From: Salvia splendens
Taxonomy: Eukaryota > Streptophyta > Magnoliopsida > Lamiales > Lamiaceae
Assembly (NCBI RefSeq): GCF_004379255.2
Contig: NC_056034.1
Location: 8,930,501 to 8,994,500 of the forward strand
Length of the DNA stretch: 64,000 nt
Direction of reading: 5' to 3'
The position numbers and the translations under genes were made by a program. Every line of letters starts with the position of its first letter. The stretch's first letter is position 1. Under the pieces are notes generated by a model that saw only the letters and a program-made list of their open reading frames with translations, was not told the DNA's origin and did not search any database. Positions 10,977 through 22,386 of the stretch are shown one piece after another.

Positions 10977-11014
<38 letters not shown>
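10977..11014 (+). repeat. (TA)n tract between E1 and E2
   Basis: About 19 TA units form the entire junction between the right end of E1 and the left end of E2. Confidence 0.95.
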
Positions 11015-11020
<6 letters not shown>

Positions 11021-11419
11021 TGATCAATATATAACTAATCTTAAGTATATAACTAGAGAACAAATCTCAGCCACACATTATCTTAATCCAATGATCAAAA
11101 TAAGTAAACATTTTTAGTTAATAAAAACTGCATAAGGGTATTTTAGGAAATCAACTTTGTTCTCATATTTTCACGTACACACACAAACACACACTCTCTC
11201 CTTCTCAAAACGAAACAGAATTTAACAGAGCTCCCTCCCCCATAGCTCTCGTCGATCCAGGGACGAGTTGATTAATTGATTACGCAACAATATCACTTCC
11301 AGTAGCCATAGGTGGCTAGTTGATTAATTGATTAGGCAACAATATCACTTTCCTTAATTTGCTCTCGTCTATGTACAGTTGCTGCATTTTTTTCTGACTG
11401 TTCCTTTATATTTTCTAAC

Positions 11420-11656
11420 GGAGAAGGCGATGCGGTCGTCGTTGTTGCTGGAGATGCGGTAGTCGTGGAAGAGGGATTCCTTGCTGAATTGAGTGACGGA
11501 GAGGACGCCGTCGACGGAAAGGAGGTTGTGGAGGAAGAAGGTGTGGTCGCTGGTCAGGTACAAGTGGCATACCCGCCCCATTTTGTCCAGGGCGGGTAGG
11601 ATCCGCTTCTCCAATAGGTTGATGCCGTTGTATGTGAGGAATGCTTTGAATTTCAT
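11420..11656 (-). pseudogene. HUS1: Captured HUS1 exon 1 (9-1-1 checkpoint clamp)
   Basis: From an ATG at 11656 the minus strand reads MKFKAFLTYNGINLLEKR, then LPALDKMGRVCHLYLT, a histidine/leucine segment (FFLHNLL) and DYRISSNNDDRIAFSV. This is the N-terminus of plant HUS1, the ring subunit that with RAD9 and RAD1 signals DNA damage. Homology ends near 11420, probably at the parent exon border; a non-homologous tail runs to a stop at 11369. About 78 of roughly 300 residues are present and the frame is intact. It is a partial captured copy, not a functional clamp subunit. Confidence 0.85.
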
Positions 11657-12059
11657 CTTTCAACTTTGAATTTTCAATTTTGTGTGGGTGAGAAATTGGG
11701 GGAAGAAGAAGACGAAGATTTAGGAGGAAGGGTTTCAACTCCCAATATAAGGATTTAGTAGTGTTCTGAATTCTCGGCCACTGTTCTCTGATTTTCCGGC
11801 AGCCCTGAAAGAGTATCACACTAGCACCCCTTTACCAAGTCGTATAAGAGCAACTTTCCAGCACTTGCAAAATGGTGTCCCAGATGCACTCCGGTGACAT
11901 GCAAATGTGGAGGCAACTCAGGCAACTAACTATCAATGAATTGGTTTTATTGTATTGAATATACAACATAATGAGCTTATGAATAAACTACAACAGTGAT
12001 TCAATCTATCCAATTGAAACATTGATTATTTATTTTATTTTATACATAATGAGCAAATC

Positions 12060-12612
12060 AGAATAAGAGTGGTGTGTTTTGTGAACAAGAGTGAAGTAAA
12101 ATCAGAATAAGAGTGATGTGTTTTGTGAACAAGAGTGAAGTAAAATCATGCCAAGAGTGATGTGTTTTGTAAACAAGAGTGAAGTGTTTTCTGAACAAGA
12201 GTGAAGTAAAATCAGAATAAGAGTGATGTGTTTTGTGAACAAGAGTGAAGTAAAATCAGAATAAGAGTGATGTGTTTTGTGAACAAGAGTGAAGTGTTTT
12301 CTGAACAAGAGTGAAGTGTTTTGTGAACAAGAGTGAAGTAAAATCAGAATAAGAGTGATGTGTTTTGTGAACAAGAGTGAAGTAAAATCAGAATAAGAGT
12401 GATGTGTTTTGTGAACAAGAGTGAAGTAAAATCAGAATAAGAGTGATGTGTTTTGTGAACAAGAGTGAAGCGTTTTCTAAACAAGAGTGAAGTAAAATCA
12501 GAATAAGATTGATGTGTTTTGTGAACAAGAGTGAAGTAAAATCAGAATAAGAGTGATGTGTTTTGTGAACAAGAGTGAAGTGTTTTCTGAACAAGAGTGA
12601 AGTGTACTCGGA
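12060..12612 (+). repeat. 44-bp tandem repeat array, left arm of an inverted pair
   Basis: The unit is two 22-bp halves, GAGTGAAGTAAAATCA plus GAATAA and GAGTGATGTG plus TTTTGTGAACAA, repeated about 12 times with half-unit changes. Every 22 bp carries AAGAGTGA. The long open frames on the minus strand are only translations of the repeat. Confidence 0.92.
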
Positions 12613-12717
12613 AATGATGTGGAGGAATTGGCGAAGATGCCGTTTTGATGAAAAGGTGTTGTCGTTTACTCATTTTTCATTTTTTAAATTCATTTTTCTG
12701 CCCCACAAAAGCATTAT

Positions 12718-13110
12718 TTTACTTCACTTTCGTTTACAAAACACATCACTCTTAGGCATGATTTTACTTCACTCTTGTTTACAAAACACATCACTCTTGG
12801 CATGATTTTACTTCACTCTTGTTTACAAAACACATCACTCTTGGCATGATTTTACTTCACTCTTGTTTACAAAACACATCACTCTTGGCATGATTTTACT
12901 TCACTCTTAGGCATGATTTTACTTCACTCTTGTTTACAAAATACATCACTCTTAGGCATGATTTTACTTCACTCTTGTTTACAAAACACATCACTCTTAG
13001 GCATGATTTTACTTCACTCTTGTTTACAAAACACATCACTCTTGGCATGATTTTACTTCACTCTTAGGCATGATTTTACTTCACTCTTGTTTACAAAAAT
13101 CTTAGACATG
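12718..13110 (-). repeat. 44-bp repeat array in opposite orientation, first block
   Basis: The same unit as at 12060-12612 but reverse-complemented (TTTACTTCACTCTTG followed by TTTACAAAACACATCACTC). About nine units, some with GGCATGA in place of the left-arm variant. A loop of about 100 bases separates the two arms. Confidence 0.92.
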
Positions 13111-13499
13111 ATTTTTGTTTAATATATGATGCATTATTTTATAACGGGAAAATTAATGGTTCCGTCAAATAAGGATTGAAATATATCGAATATAAAAGTA
13201 CAAGGACTTACTAAAACGAAAAAATTGTATAAGGACCTATTGAAATAAACAATCAAAGTAGAAGGATTTAAAGATGTGTTTTGTCTATTGCAAATATTGA
13301 TTTTCATTTCCTCGCATAGTTTGCTCAATGTGTTATTTTAAAAATTGATGAAATTATAAATCAACAAATTAAAAGTGGAGATAAAATTGCTATTTTTAAA
13401 CTCGTGTTATAATGACAAGTTTTAGAAAAGAAATTATGGAACAAGCAACTTATTTTCTTCAAATCTGTCGATCTACGCAGTAAGAATTTGGGAAAATAA

Positions 13500-14216
13500 C
13501 ATCACTCATATTGTGATTTTACTTCACTCTTGTTTAAAAAAACATCACTCTTAGTATGATTTTACTTCACTCTTGTTTACAAAAAACATCACTCTAGTTT
13601 ACAAAACATATCACTCTTAGCATGATTTTACTTCACTCTTGTTTACAAAACACATCACTATTAGTATGATTTTACTTCACTCTTGTTTACAAAAAAACAT
13701 CACTCTTAGCATGATTTTACTTCACTCTTGTTTAAAAAACACATCACTCTTAGCATGATTTTACTTCACTCTGGTTTACAAAACACATCACTCTTAGCAT
13801 GATTTTACTTCACTTTTGTTTACAAAACACATCACTATTAGTATGATTTTACTTCACTCTTGTTTACAAAAAAACATCACTCTTAGCAAGATTTTACTTC
13901 ACTCTTGTTTACAAAACACATCACTCTTAGCATGATTTTACTCCACTCTTGTTTAAAAAACACATCACTCTTAGCATGATTTTACTTCACTCTTGTTTAA
14001 AAAATACATCACTCTTAGCATGATTTTACTTTACTCTTGTTTACAAAACACATCACTCTTAGCATGTTTTTACTTCACTCTTGTTTACAAAACACATCAC
14101 TCTTAGCATGATTTTACTTCACTCTTGTTTACAAAACACATCACTTTTAGCATGATTTTACTTCACTTTTATTTACAAAACACATCACTCTTAGCATAAT
14201 TTTACTTCAGTCTTGT
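13500..14216 (-). repeat. 44-bp repeat array in opposite orientation, second block
   Basis: About 16 further reverse-oriented units, separated from the first block by about 390 bases of unrelated AT-rich sequence (13111-13499). Units here mostly carry CTTAGCATGATTTT. They diverge more than the first block. Confidence 0.92.
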
Positions 14217-14296
14217 TATATGGTCATCATCATCAGCTTCTATATATGCTTCATCTCTTCTTCCACTAAAATAATAATTGCAAGCAGTTTACAAGT

Positions 14297-14700
14297 ATGA
14301 GATTCCCATGTTTTCTACTTGTGATCTACTTATTCAATTTTGTAAAAGCAGAAGAAACTCTAGAGACGTACATCGTCCAAATCGACCCACAAATCAACAA
14401 TATTAATCAATATTCATTTTTGGCAGCCAATGTCTAGCTCCAGTCACGTCTTCTCCATCACTATAACCACGTTTTCTCTGGTTTCTCAGCAAGACTATCG
14501 GCAGCTGAAGTGAAAGTCGTGGCAAATACAGAGGCCCCCCTCCTCGCCGTCCCCAACCCCCTCCTCCGCGCCCCCTCCTCCCCCAACCTCGCCGATGTCC
14601 TCCGCTGCCACGTCCTCCTCAAATACCTCTCCCTCCCCAACCTCCGCTGCATCCCCCGTCGGCAAGCTCGTCGCCACTCTTCTCCAAACCTGATTTTGGC
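14297..14700 (+). pseudogene. Chimeric capture: subtilase propeptide joined to fasciclin-like protein
   Basis: From an ATG at 14297 one frame reads MRFPCFLLVIYLFNFVKAEE (signal peptide) and TLETYIVQIDPQ (start of the inhibitor-I9 propeptide of subtilisin-like proteases), then a TAG at 14435. It continues in the same frame with LLHHYNHVFSGFSARLSAAE, still I9, to about 14527. There it passes without a frame change into LLAVPNPLLRAPSSPNLADV, then LRCHVLLKYLSLPNL, which is a fasciclin domain of a fasciclin-like arabinogalactan protein. A one-base slip near 14650 moves the fasciclin match (GKLVATLLQT) to another frame. Two unrelated secretory genes have thus been fused in E2. One nonsense codon and one frameshift make it a pseudogene. 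Confidence 0.7.
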
Positions 14701-14871
14701 TATGCAATGACCATAATACCCCCGCCTTGTTATTATGGAGTAAATTTGTAATTGAGGGAACTAATTTCTCCTTAAATTCAAAAATTAATACTAGCCCTTG
14801 ATTTTTTTGATCTTGTGGCTATGATTTGTTCTCTAGTTATTTGGTTAAGGGGTGTTTGCCATAAATCACTA

Positions 14872-14873
<2 letters not shown>

Positions 14874-14905
<32 letters not shown>
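14874..14905 (+). repeat. (TA)n tract at the right border of E2
   Basis: About 16 TA units at the end of cluster A. Confidence 0.95.
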
Positions 14906-14908
<3 letters not shown>

Positions 14909-16164
14909 CGTGTGTGTATGTGTATACATATGGAGTATATATTTAACTTAATTCCGCGGTCCATAATCATATGAGGTTCAACTGACTAATAAAATATTAT
15001 GGAATAATATAATAACCAAGTGTTATAAGGTAGTCCCCTAGTTAGGTCACGTTTGAACAGGAAATAGTCCATTTCACCATTTAATGTTTTTGGAACTAAG
15101 ATCCCCAACATCTCACATGGCTTACACAAACTGGCAATCAGTCAGAAATTTTTGGAATTGTGAAAGTCATGGTTCACAAATCTTAGGGGATTTCTAGTTT
15201 AGTTGATTGTAAATCTGATTTTCGAAAGTCAAAGATATTTGACAAGATTTAGGGGATTTTCTGCATTAGTTAATATAGTAAATCTTGCAAGTACTCCGAA
15301 ATCTATAACAATACACACGAGAATAAAAAAAAGTTTGCCCAGGAAAGAAATTAGTCAATTTTTACGGGTGTAGAAATGTATACTGACTGAACAACACAAT
15401 TCTTGTTTTTTTAATTAGTACTCCACAATAAGATGTTTTTTCTTTAACAAAAAAATTTGAATGTCGATCTATTTGTGTGTGAGTTTTAAGTTGTACAGTA
15501 GTAACTAAAAAAATCATCTTGTTATAGCTATTTTTAATTTAAGGGCATATGCATGTATTAATTAGGGGCAAATTAATTATTTTGTAGGAGCTAATCATTA
15601 TTAGGACAGTACAATTTCTTAATAAACTACTCCATTTAGATATATAGACAGACGAAGGTTGGCCGATTGTTAGCAAATCGAGACTGTCTCCACGCATGGT
15701 TAGTAGAGTGTGTGGATCTATTTAAAAATTTCAACACCATGTTTCTTCTTTTTTTCTCCAAGTTACGATTTACCACCATTAATAAGCTTGAATTTCTTCA
15801 ATTTTGAATTCATGATGACTGATGAGTCTACAATTCGAAATAAAGTTTGAATTTATATTTGGATAGAGTGAGATGCTGTTCAAATATGTTGACGTGGCTT
15901 TCAATTATTTTGAAGACGCAATTATTTATGCAACTTGTCTCACACAACATCTTTTCAAACCAATATAGTAACTAGATTTTTAAGAAATTTGGTTAAAACG
16001 CGATAAGAGATATAAGGAGGCGGTTTAAATAAATGCAATATTTTCTTTATATTAATTTATACTATTGTTATAAGAGAAAGATTATTGACTTATTACAATG
16101 TGGAGTACTATAAATAAACCATATTTCTTATAAAAATTAGCTTTGACCCGTTGACCGTTTCGAC
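14906..16164. other. Gene-free spacer
   Basis: AT-rich, without coding signal or recognisable repeat structure. Confidence 0.4.
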
Positions 16165-16570
16165 TAAGAGCATCCACTTCCGTGCTCTTTGGCAAGAGTA
16201 CAGATGTGGGCCCAGACTCACTTTTATTACTTTTTTACTCTCTGCTCTTTCCCAAGATCACAACACTCACATCTATGCTCTTCCGCAATGATATGTTCAA
16301 GGGTCCCACCATTCCATTATTTAATTTAAATACTTCAATTACTAAAAATACATTAAAATATAAAAATTACATAATTAAATCCTAAAAAATAAAATTTACA
16401 AACTTAAAATCCTAAAAATTAAAAATTACATAATTAAAATCCTAAAAAATAAAAAATACATAATTAAAGGCTAAAAAATACCCTCGTGGAAGACTAGTTC
16501 TCCGGCCCTATCCCCAATGTTTGTCGGAGACCCCGTATCATTGCAAAATGTGAATCAAGTTGCTCGGGAG

Positions 16571-17450
16571 TCATATTTGACCTATCGGCCAAATTGAGTT
16601 GAGCCAAAAGGGTCCACAACGAGTTGGTGGGGGTTGAGGTGGCACAAAGGGAGCGGGGGCGGATGGAGTCGGGGAGCGACGGCGGTTGGCCGTCGCCCTC
16701 TTCCTTCCTTGCGGCCGGCGTTGGGAACTGCTCGGGCCGGCGTCGGGGCTATCCAAGTTAGCTCCGGCAAGCTGGCTAGCCACCTCATCCTTGTCGGCGT
16801 CGGATAGGGATACCGACCTCGACCGTTTGCTGGAGGAGGATGATACGTCTCCCTTATACTTCGGATGCACACGCGCCTCCTGCCAAGCGCTGAGGTACTT
16901 GAATGGTTTGTAATGTTGGGATTGGTATGTCGCCAAGGCGGCACTGATGATGTCGAGCTCGCTCCTGCCGCTCCCCATCGACCGCTCTTCCTGGAGATAA
17001 TACCCCTGGAACTTTTAGATTTCTTCATTGGTTCTGAAGATGGCATTGCGCACCATACTCTCATTGCGCCCGATGGTTCCAGTCGGGCGGTTTTCATTGT
17101 ACCGGCGAGAGACGCGCCACCAAAACCTATCCCCGCTTTGGTTCAAGCCTATCTCCGGATCTTCGGAGATAATCAAATAGGCTTTGAATAACTGATCCAT
17201 CTCCGCCGGAGTGTACGGGATGCGGACACCACGAGGAGTAGGAGTAGGAAAATGAGGAGTTTGAGAGCCGCCGCTCCCTCCCGATTCGGGTTCGGGTGCC
17301 CACCCGTATCGCCCATCGGGGGCATCTTGGTCGTCCACCGGGTAAGGCCGGTAGCCACCCGAAACTTGAAAACCTTGGGTTTGAGGAGGGGCCGAGAATT
17401 GCGTTTCCGGACTAGGGAATGGTTGTGAGCCGAACCATTTGTAAGAGTGA
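16571..17450 (-). pseudogene. Harbinger ORF1 (Myb/SANT-like DNA-binding protein) with one nonsense codon
   Basis: The frame runs from about 17450 down to 16571. It includes a Gln/Pro-rich N-terminus, IPYTPAEMDQLFKAYLIISE (SANT/Myb-like domain), GDRFWWRVSRRYNENRP, and RNESMVRNAIFRTNEEI. Then comes a TAA at 17017-17015, after which the same frame continues KFQGYYLQEERSMGSGR, the conserved KPFKYLSAWQEARVHPKYKG and a Ser/Arg-rich tail. These are landmarks of the plant Harbinger ORF1 protein, often annotated as NAM-associated or 'glutathione S-transferase T3-like', which helps the transposase enter the nucleus and bind ends. One substitution (probably CAA to TAA) breaks an otherwise open frame, so decay is recent. 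No clear ATG is seen near 17450. Confidence 0.8.
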
Positions 17451-17536
17451 AAGATTGGGAATTGATAAGAGAAGATGAGAGAATTTAGATGATAATTGTG
17501 TAGTGTGGTGTGAAATTTTTTGTGTGGAAGTGGAGG

Positions 17537-17544
17537 TATTTATA
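17537..17544 (-). promoter_or_regulatory. TATA box of element H2
   Basis: TATAAATA on the minus strand in the context CATCTATAAATA, just upstream of the ORF1 frame and identical in context to that of H1. Confidence 0.55.
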
Positions 17545-18561
17545 GATGAAAATGTGAATTTTGGGAGAAAAAATTGAAAAATAAATTAAAAGTGGGGAGA
17601 AAACAAATATAATTTATTGGGACGTGGGAAAATATTTTTTTATTTAAAAATATTTTTAAAATTAAATTCAATTTTTTAAAAAAAAGAAAAATTGAAAATG
17701 CCAACGGCAAATCCGTGCCGCCACGTCAGCCTGCTCAGCGGCGCGGACGTGCTTGATGCATCGAGCAGCGCCGTGCCAGCGGCAAGCGCACAGCGGCGGA
17801 AAGCACACCACCGCGCCAGCGGCACGGACGCCTTCCGTCCAGGAGAGCAGCGCTGCGGATGCTCTAAGCACACCAAAATTATGTCGAGGACCATCATATA
17901 TGAAACAAATGAGTACTACTATTTCTTATTAATTGTTTCAGCCACTGATCACATAGATAATAGAACAGCATTATAATAAAATTATCCATGCATAACCAAA
18001 AAATTCTTCATATAAATCATTGAATATATCTCTCTCTCCGTCGCTTGAGAATAGAGACTTTGGAATCACAAAATGAATGGATGAATTATGTTATATGAAT
18101 ATCAATATAAAAAAAAGCACGGATATTATCATATGGATCCCAAATTATGAGTGCATTTATTATGTAAAAATTGCTCTAAAAAAATATCTTAAAATTTTGA
18201 ATTTCAATGTGAGTACTAAGATTAATAGGTACCGGTCAAATTGAATATATCTTTATTCGTCCCTCACATCATATTTATTTGCGAAACTAGTAAATAAAAA
18301 AATTAAAGAGAAACACAATAAATATGCTAAATTAAATGTATATTAATTTTGAAGAATAGACTATTAATATGATAGTAGATAAGAATATGGAAAGGAGGGT
18401 ACGAAGGGACCATGTTTAGCTTCGTCGTCTCTTCTTCTCTTGGTTAGTATAATTAGTTTGGTCGTCCATGTCCTTCACAAACATTCCTAACTGAAAGAAA
18501 ACTACACCAAACCAACCATATTCCCCCCTTCATTAATTCATGTCATACAATTACATTCTAT

Positions 18562-18590
<29 letters not shown>
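18562..18590 (+). repeat. (GA)n tract in the 5' leader of the DUF4228 gene
   Basis: GA dinucleotides with one A interruption, ending directly before the ATG at 18592. GA/CT tracts are common in plant 5' UTRs. Confidence 0.9.
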
Positions 18591-18591
<1 letters not shown>

Positions 18592-18592
<1 letters not shown>

Positions 18593-19234
18593 TGGGCAAC
18601 TGTCAGGCCGTGGACGCCGCCGCGCTGGTGATACAGCACCCATGCGGCAAGCTGGAGAGGATGTATTGGCCCATCTCCGCTACCCACGTCATGAAAACCA
18701 ACCCCGGCCACTACGTCTCTCTCATCATCCCCCTCACTCTCCCCGATCACCACAACCAGACCGTCCGCTTCACCCGCGTCAAGCTTCTCCGCCCCACCGA
18801 CACGCTCGTTCTTGGCCACGCCTATCGCCTCCTCACCACTCAAGGTCTTTTCCTAGTAGTATTTTTTATATAATTAAACTAAACATGATAAGAACTCTAA
18901 GGTAGATGAGTTATCTGCTAAATATGAAATGGTTTGGCAGAGGTGATGAAAGTGGTGAGAGCCAAGAAGCATGCAAAGATGAAGAGGAGCGAGCCTGAGC
19001 CCGAGCCAGGACTGCCTGCTTCGGAGACCGACCATCATGAGGTAATAATTAATCTTACACTCTTTACCTTAAGACTTGTAGTGATTTTAGTTCCTTTTTG
19101 TATCTATATGAGATATTGTTATACTTCTTTTATTTTAATATCAGGGTGATGCGAGGCTCCGGCACCGGGAAGGCGGAGGAAGGTCGAGATCGTGGCGGCC
19201 GTCTTTACAGAGCATATCCGAGGCTGCAACCTGA
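18592..19234 (+). CDS. DUF4228 (PADRE) domain protein, N-myristoylated type
   Basis: Three exons, 18592-18844, 18941-19041 and 19145-19234, give 147 residues with consistent phases. The start MGNCQAVDAAALVIQHPCGK is the family hallmark: Gly2 fits N-myristoylation and Cys4 fits S-acylation, so membrane attachment is likely. The core continues MYWPISATHVMKTNPGHYVS and VKLLRPTDTLVLGHAYRLL, then TTQEVMKVVRAKK. The C-terminus is basic and Ser/Arg-rich (GGGRSRSWRPSLQSI). Such small plant proteins are often induced by stress or pathogens; their biochemical role is not established. Length is within the usual range. The (GA)n tract lies immediately upstream and nothing looks broken. Confidence 0.93.
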
Positions 19235-19819
19235 TCAATAGTCGTATAGCTATTAGATTACATAATCAACAATTTATTCCTTCCTTTCGACCGGAGTTCT
19301 AAATTGTCCCCAACTCCACGTTAGTATATATATATGTCACTCTCATGGTATAGATTAAATCTGTGAAGGTTGGTCGATGCACCCGAACTCCACTTTAGTA
19401 TAGTATCATCCGATTTGGGCAAAACCCTCTCACGGTTTTATGGTTAGGACTCCTCAAAAGTCTCATACTAATGAGGTTCGGATAACTCATATTACTTGCA
19501 ATTTTAATTACTTATTTCCCGATTTCAAATGTGTGGTTTGAATCCCCAACAAAATCCAACAATGGCTTACTTTGCTATGATATGAAGATATATTAGAGAA
19601 ACACACTCAGCTCGTACCTCCTCAACCACAGAAATAAGTTGATTTTGTTTATGCAATTAAAAAGGAAAAAAAGGAAATCATGTCTTGGACTGTAGCTACG
19701 ACAAATTGGCCTTGCTTTTAGTGAACAGATATTCAGGTTTAGTTAAAAGCAAGTTGTGTTGAACCATTTTGTTGGAGAGATATTGTGTACAGAAACCTAG
19801 GAAAATATATGAAAGCTGA

Positions 19820-19865
<46 letters not shown>

Positions 19866-20834
19866 AACTAGGCTCCATGTGATATGGATAATGATAAATC
19901 ATGCTACAACTTTTTCTAAATTTTTGCTTTTCTAAAGATTCCGACCAGATTCTATCTTATACTACTATTTTGTTCAATTCATGTTTTGTAGCATATGTAT
20001 ATCGTCTAGTATAATTATAAAGATATACAGTTTATAAAGGATTACTAAAATTTTGATGCCTTTACGAACAATATCTAAATCTTAGAATATTTATGGCTTG
20101 AAACTTTGGATCTCATATCGATTATTGGAATATGTTTAGTGAAATTTGTTATAAAAGAAAGCTGAACAATCTACAGATAGTTGATGTGATAGGCTTAACC
20201 TACGTAGTTAATAAATATTTTGATGAATTTCCAACTTAAGACATTTTTGTTAAGAATAGGAAATTTGTAGAAACCATTAAAAGCCAATTTGGCCAATAAC
20301 CGAACCAAGCCATGATTGAGGTTGTAGGAGAATGGAAATTGGACCGAACGCCGAAAATTGAGTTTATAGTGAGTGTATTGGGCTAGGTATCTCAAACATT
20401 AAAAACTAATACTAGTTGTAACAAATAAATAAAATATGTTGGGCTGAGTTTAATGATATATTCAAGTACACAAAACTGGGCTGATTTTTTGAGCCGAGTA
20501 AGAATTAAAAAAGACCTCTCTTTTTCTCCATCAAAAGTTCGAAACACAATAAAATTAGGCCATATTAATAAATAAAACTAATTAAAAGCTGTTAAACAAT
20601 CTTACGTGGCCCAATCTCGTAAAACACGCAGTAAAGTGCAGAATTGACTGGAAAAAGTAGTAAATGTCTGTTTCCATATTAAGAAATTAGTACATTGCAT
20701 ATTCCCAATGAAACAAAACGTGCAACAGCCATTAGCCTATGATTTTAATTCATGATCAACAAAGTGAGGTTTGTCAAAAAGTAGAAAGAGTATTGTTTAA
20801 AAAAAAGGTGAGGTTTGTCAAATCTTGAAATATA
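19235..20834. other. Gene-free region with a (TA)n tract
   Basis: AT-rich. A (TA)n run of about 40 bases lies at 19822-19862. Around 19380-19500, the words CAAAACCCTCTCACGGTTTT and GGTTAGGACTCCTCAAAAGT resemble a common plant repeat, probably an old LTR or MITE end. I see no gene. Confidence 0.4.
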
Positions 20835-21110
20835 TAATGTACTTATCAGTATATATATAAAATGTAAACTTATATATTGTACAAATATTAACATATCATA
20901 AAATAGTAGCAATAGAAAATGTCAACACAATATCAACACAGCATCAACCGTTGACACCGTATTGACATTTTCTATTGCTACTATTTTATCATCTGTTGAC
21001 ATTTTCTAATGGTTCAAATCATAGTTTAAAATCTGTACAATATCTAGAGTTTACATTTAATTACATTCCATATAATACATGTATACAAATCCTCTTATAA
21101 GTGGAGTATT
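20835..21110. mobile_element. Foldback MITE with a perfect 28-bp stem
   Basis: 20898-20925 and 20962-20989 are exact reverse complements over 28 bases with a 36-base loop. Outside them the similarity continues imperfectly (AATGTAAACTTATATATTGT against the complement of 21028-21062), so the whole unit is an inverted repeat of roughly 270 bases. No coding potential. The target duplication is unclear. Confidence 0.65.
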
Positions 21111-22381
21111 AAACAAAGAATCAAACAGAAACCCAAATTTTCTGGTTCGTTGTCCCGGGCAAAAAATGTACCAGTGTCTAAATTTTTTTTAAAATAAATA
21201 AATTAGGAGTAATATTTCTATAATATATGTATATAAAAGGTTCTGAAAAGTAAACTTAATTATATACTCCATTTATAAATGAGCAATGAAAAAAAGAACT
21301 ATGCCTATACATATACGTATGGAACTGAACGCATGTATTGTGCTCAGCTCATCCTACAAACAGTGCTTTTCAGATATTCTTTTACCTTTGATTTTATATT
21401 CATATTATTTACGCCAATTGAAATTTACAATAAAATAAAATCTCGATGATATTTCATGAGGTGTATCTTCTTCTTTTTTAGGTATAATAGCTGTTGATTG
21501 ATTTCAAATAGGATACTTAAGCCAAAAAGAGAAAAAAAAAAATTCATTCATTTCCCACATATTTGCTATAATATAAACTAATCTTTACATTCTCTCTATG
21601 TGTACTTTGCTACCCCTTTTCTTTTCCCCCTTTATTGGTAAACTAAAATTTTACTAATTGGTAAAAAACGTAGTCAAATATCGGAAGCTTTTGGCAAAAC
21701 ACAATCTTTTACCTTCCTTCACTTTCCCTCATAAACTTTATATTATAAAAAATAATTAAATTTCAAACAATTAATTAATTAAGCCACTTTAGTCAATTCC
21801 GCTAAACACAATAAAATCTCAGAAACTGCCAATATTTAGCTATAAATAAGCCGGGCGATGGTTCCTATTTGCTTTATGTGACTAAGACAGGAAAATATAA
21901 GATAATGATAAAAAAAAATAATATGATGAGTTTATAAAATTGATGATTATAGAGATGACTCTTTTGTCTCCACTCTTTATGAATTGGAGGCCACTATCAC
22001 ATTTTTTTGCAGACGCTCCTCTCCATTAATACATATATATATATACTAGCTCTATAGCACCTCTATTCTTATTCCACTCTCTTTATTTTTTTCAGCTCCT
22101 TTTGTGGCTTTCCAATTGGGATCCAAAGCCAATTTTTTCTCATCCTTTTAGAGAGAATTGAAACACATCTTTTAACAAACCTATCATGTTCTAAGCTTAC
22201 ATTGCTTGCAAAGTTTCACGTGTGATCTTTGCTTTTCATTAAAAAATCTTGAGGAAAATGCCATTTATCTATTTATATACTAGGACTACTATTTATTGCA
22301 TTGGGAAAATTTGTGTTATGAACTTTATTGTCCCATGTCGATTGTAAAAGACCACTGATATCTCCCTAATAGTGTGATTAA
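21111..22381. other. Gene-free spacer
   Basis: AT-rich sequence before the copia element. Nothing recognised. Confidence 0.4.
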
Positions 22382-22386
22382 GTTGG

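Larger units (their letters stand above)
11015..14873. mobile_element. TA-tract-flanked gene-capturing element E2
   Basis: The left end begins GGGTAGTGATCAATATATAA and continues ACTAGAGAACAAATCTCAGC. The right end, reversed, begins GGTAGTGATTTATGG and continues ACTAGAGAACAAATCATAGC, so the ends are inverted repeats. Both abut (TA)n tracts (10977-11014 and 14874-14905). The last 180 bases are clearly homologous to those of E3 (54130-54320). Cargo: HUS1 exon 1 (antisense), a subtilase/fasciclin chimera, and large inverted arrays of a 44-bp repeat. No transposase is seen. Confidence 0.75.
16168..17864. mobile_element. PIF/Harbinger element H2 carrying ORF1 only
   Basis: Begins GAGCATCC, ends GGATGCTC, with TAA at 16165-16167 and 17865-17867 as target duplication. 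The right end is GC-rich (GTGCCAGCGGC words) and closely resembles that of H1. The minus strand holds a TATA box (17537-17544) and a nearly complete Myb-like ORF1; the DDE transposase gene is absent. H1 and H2 are therefore complementary leftovers of a two-gene transposon. Confidence 0.88.

Noticed and set aside
12102..12594. Long minus-strand frames with repeated HSCSQNTSLLF-type units
   Set aside because: The protein repeat follows from the 44-bp DNA repeat, is open in only one frame by chance, and has no start context or homology.
12060..14216. CRISPR-like array
   Set aside because: Units are contiguous tandem repeats without unique spacers, in a plant genome, and lie in both orientations.
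19380..19570. Possible tRNA or LTR end near the GGTTTGAATCCCC word
   Set aside because: No cloverleaf can be drawn around it, and no matching second LTR is in the window.
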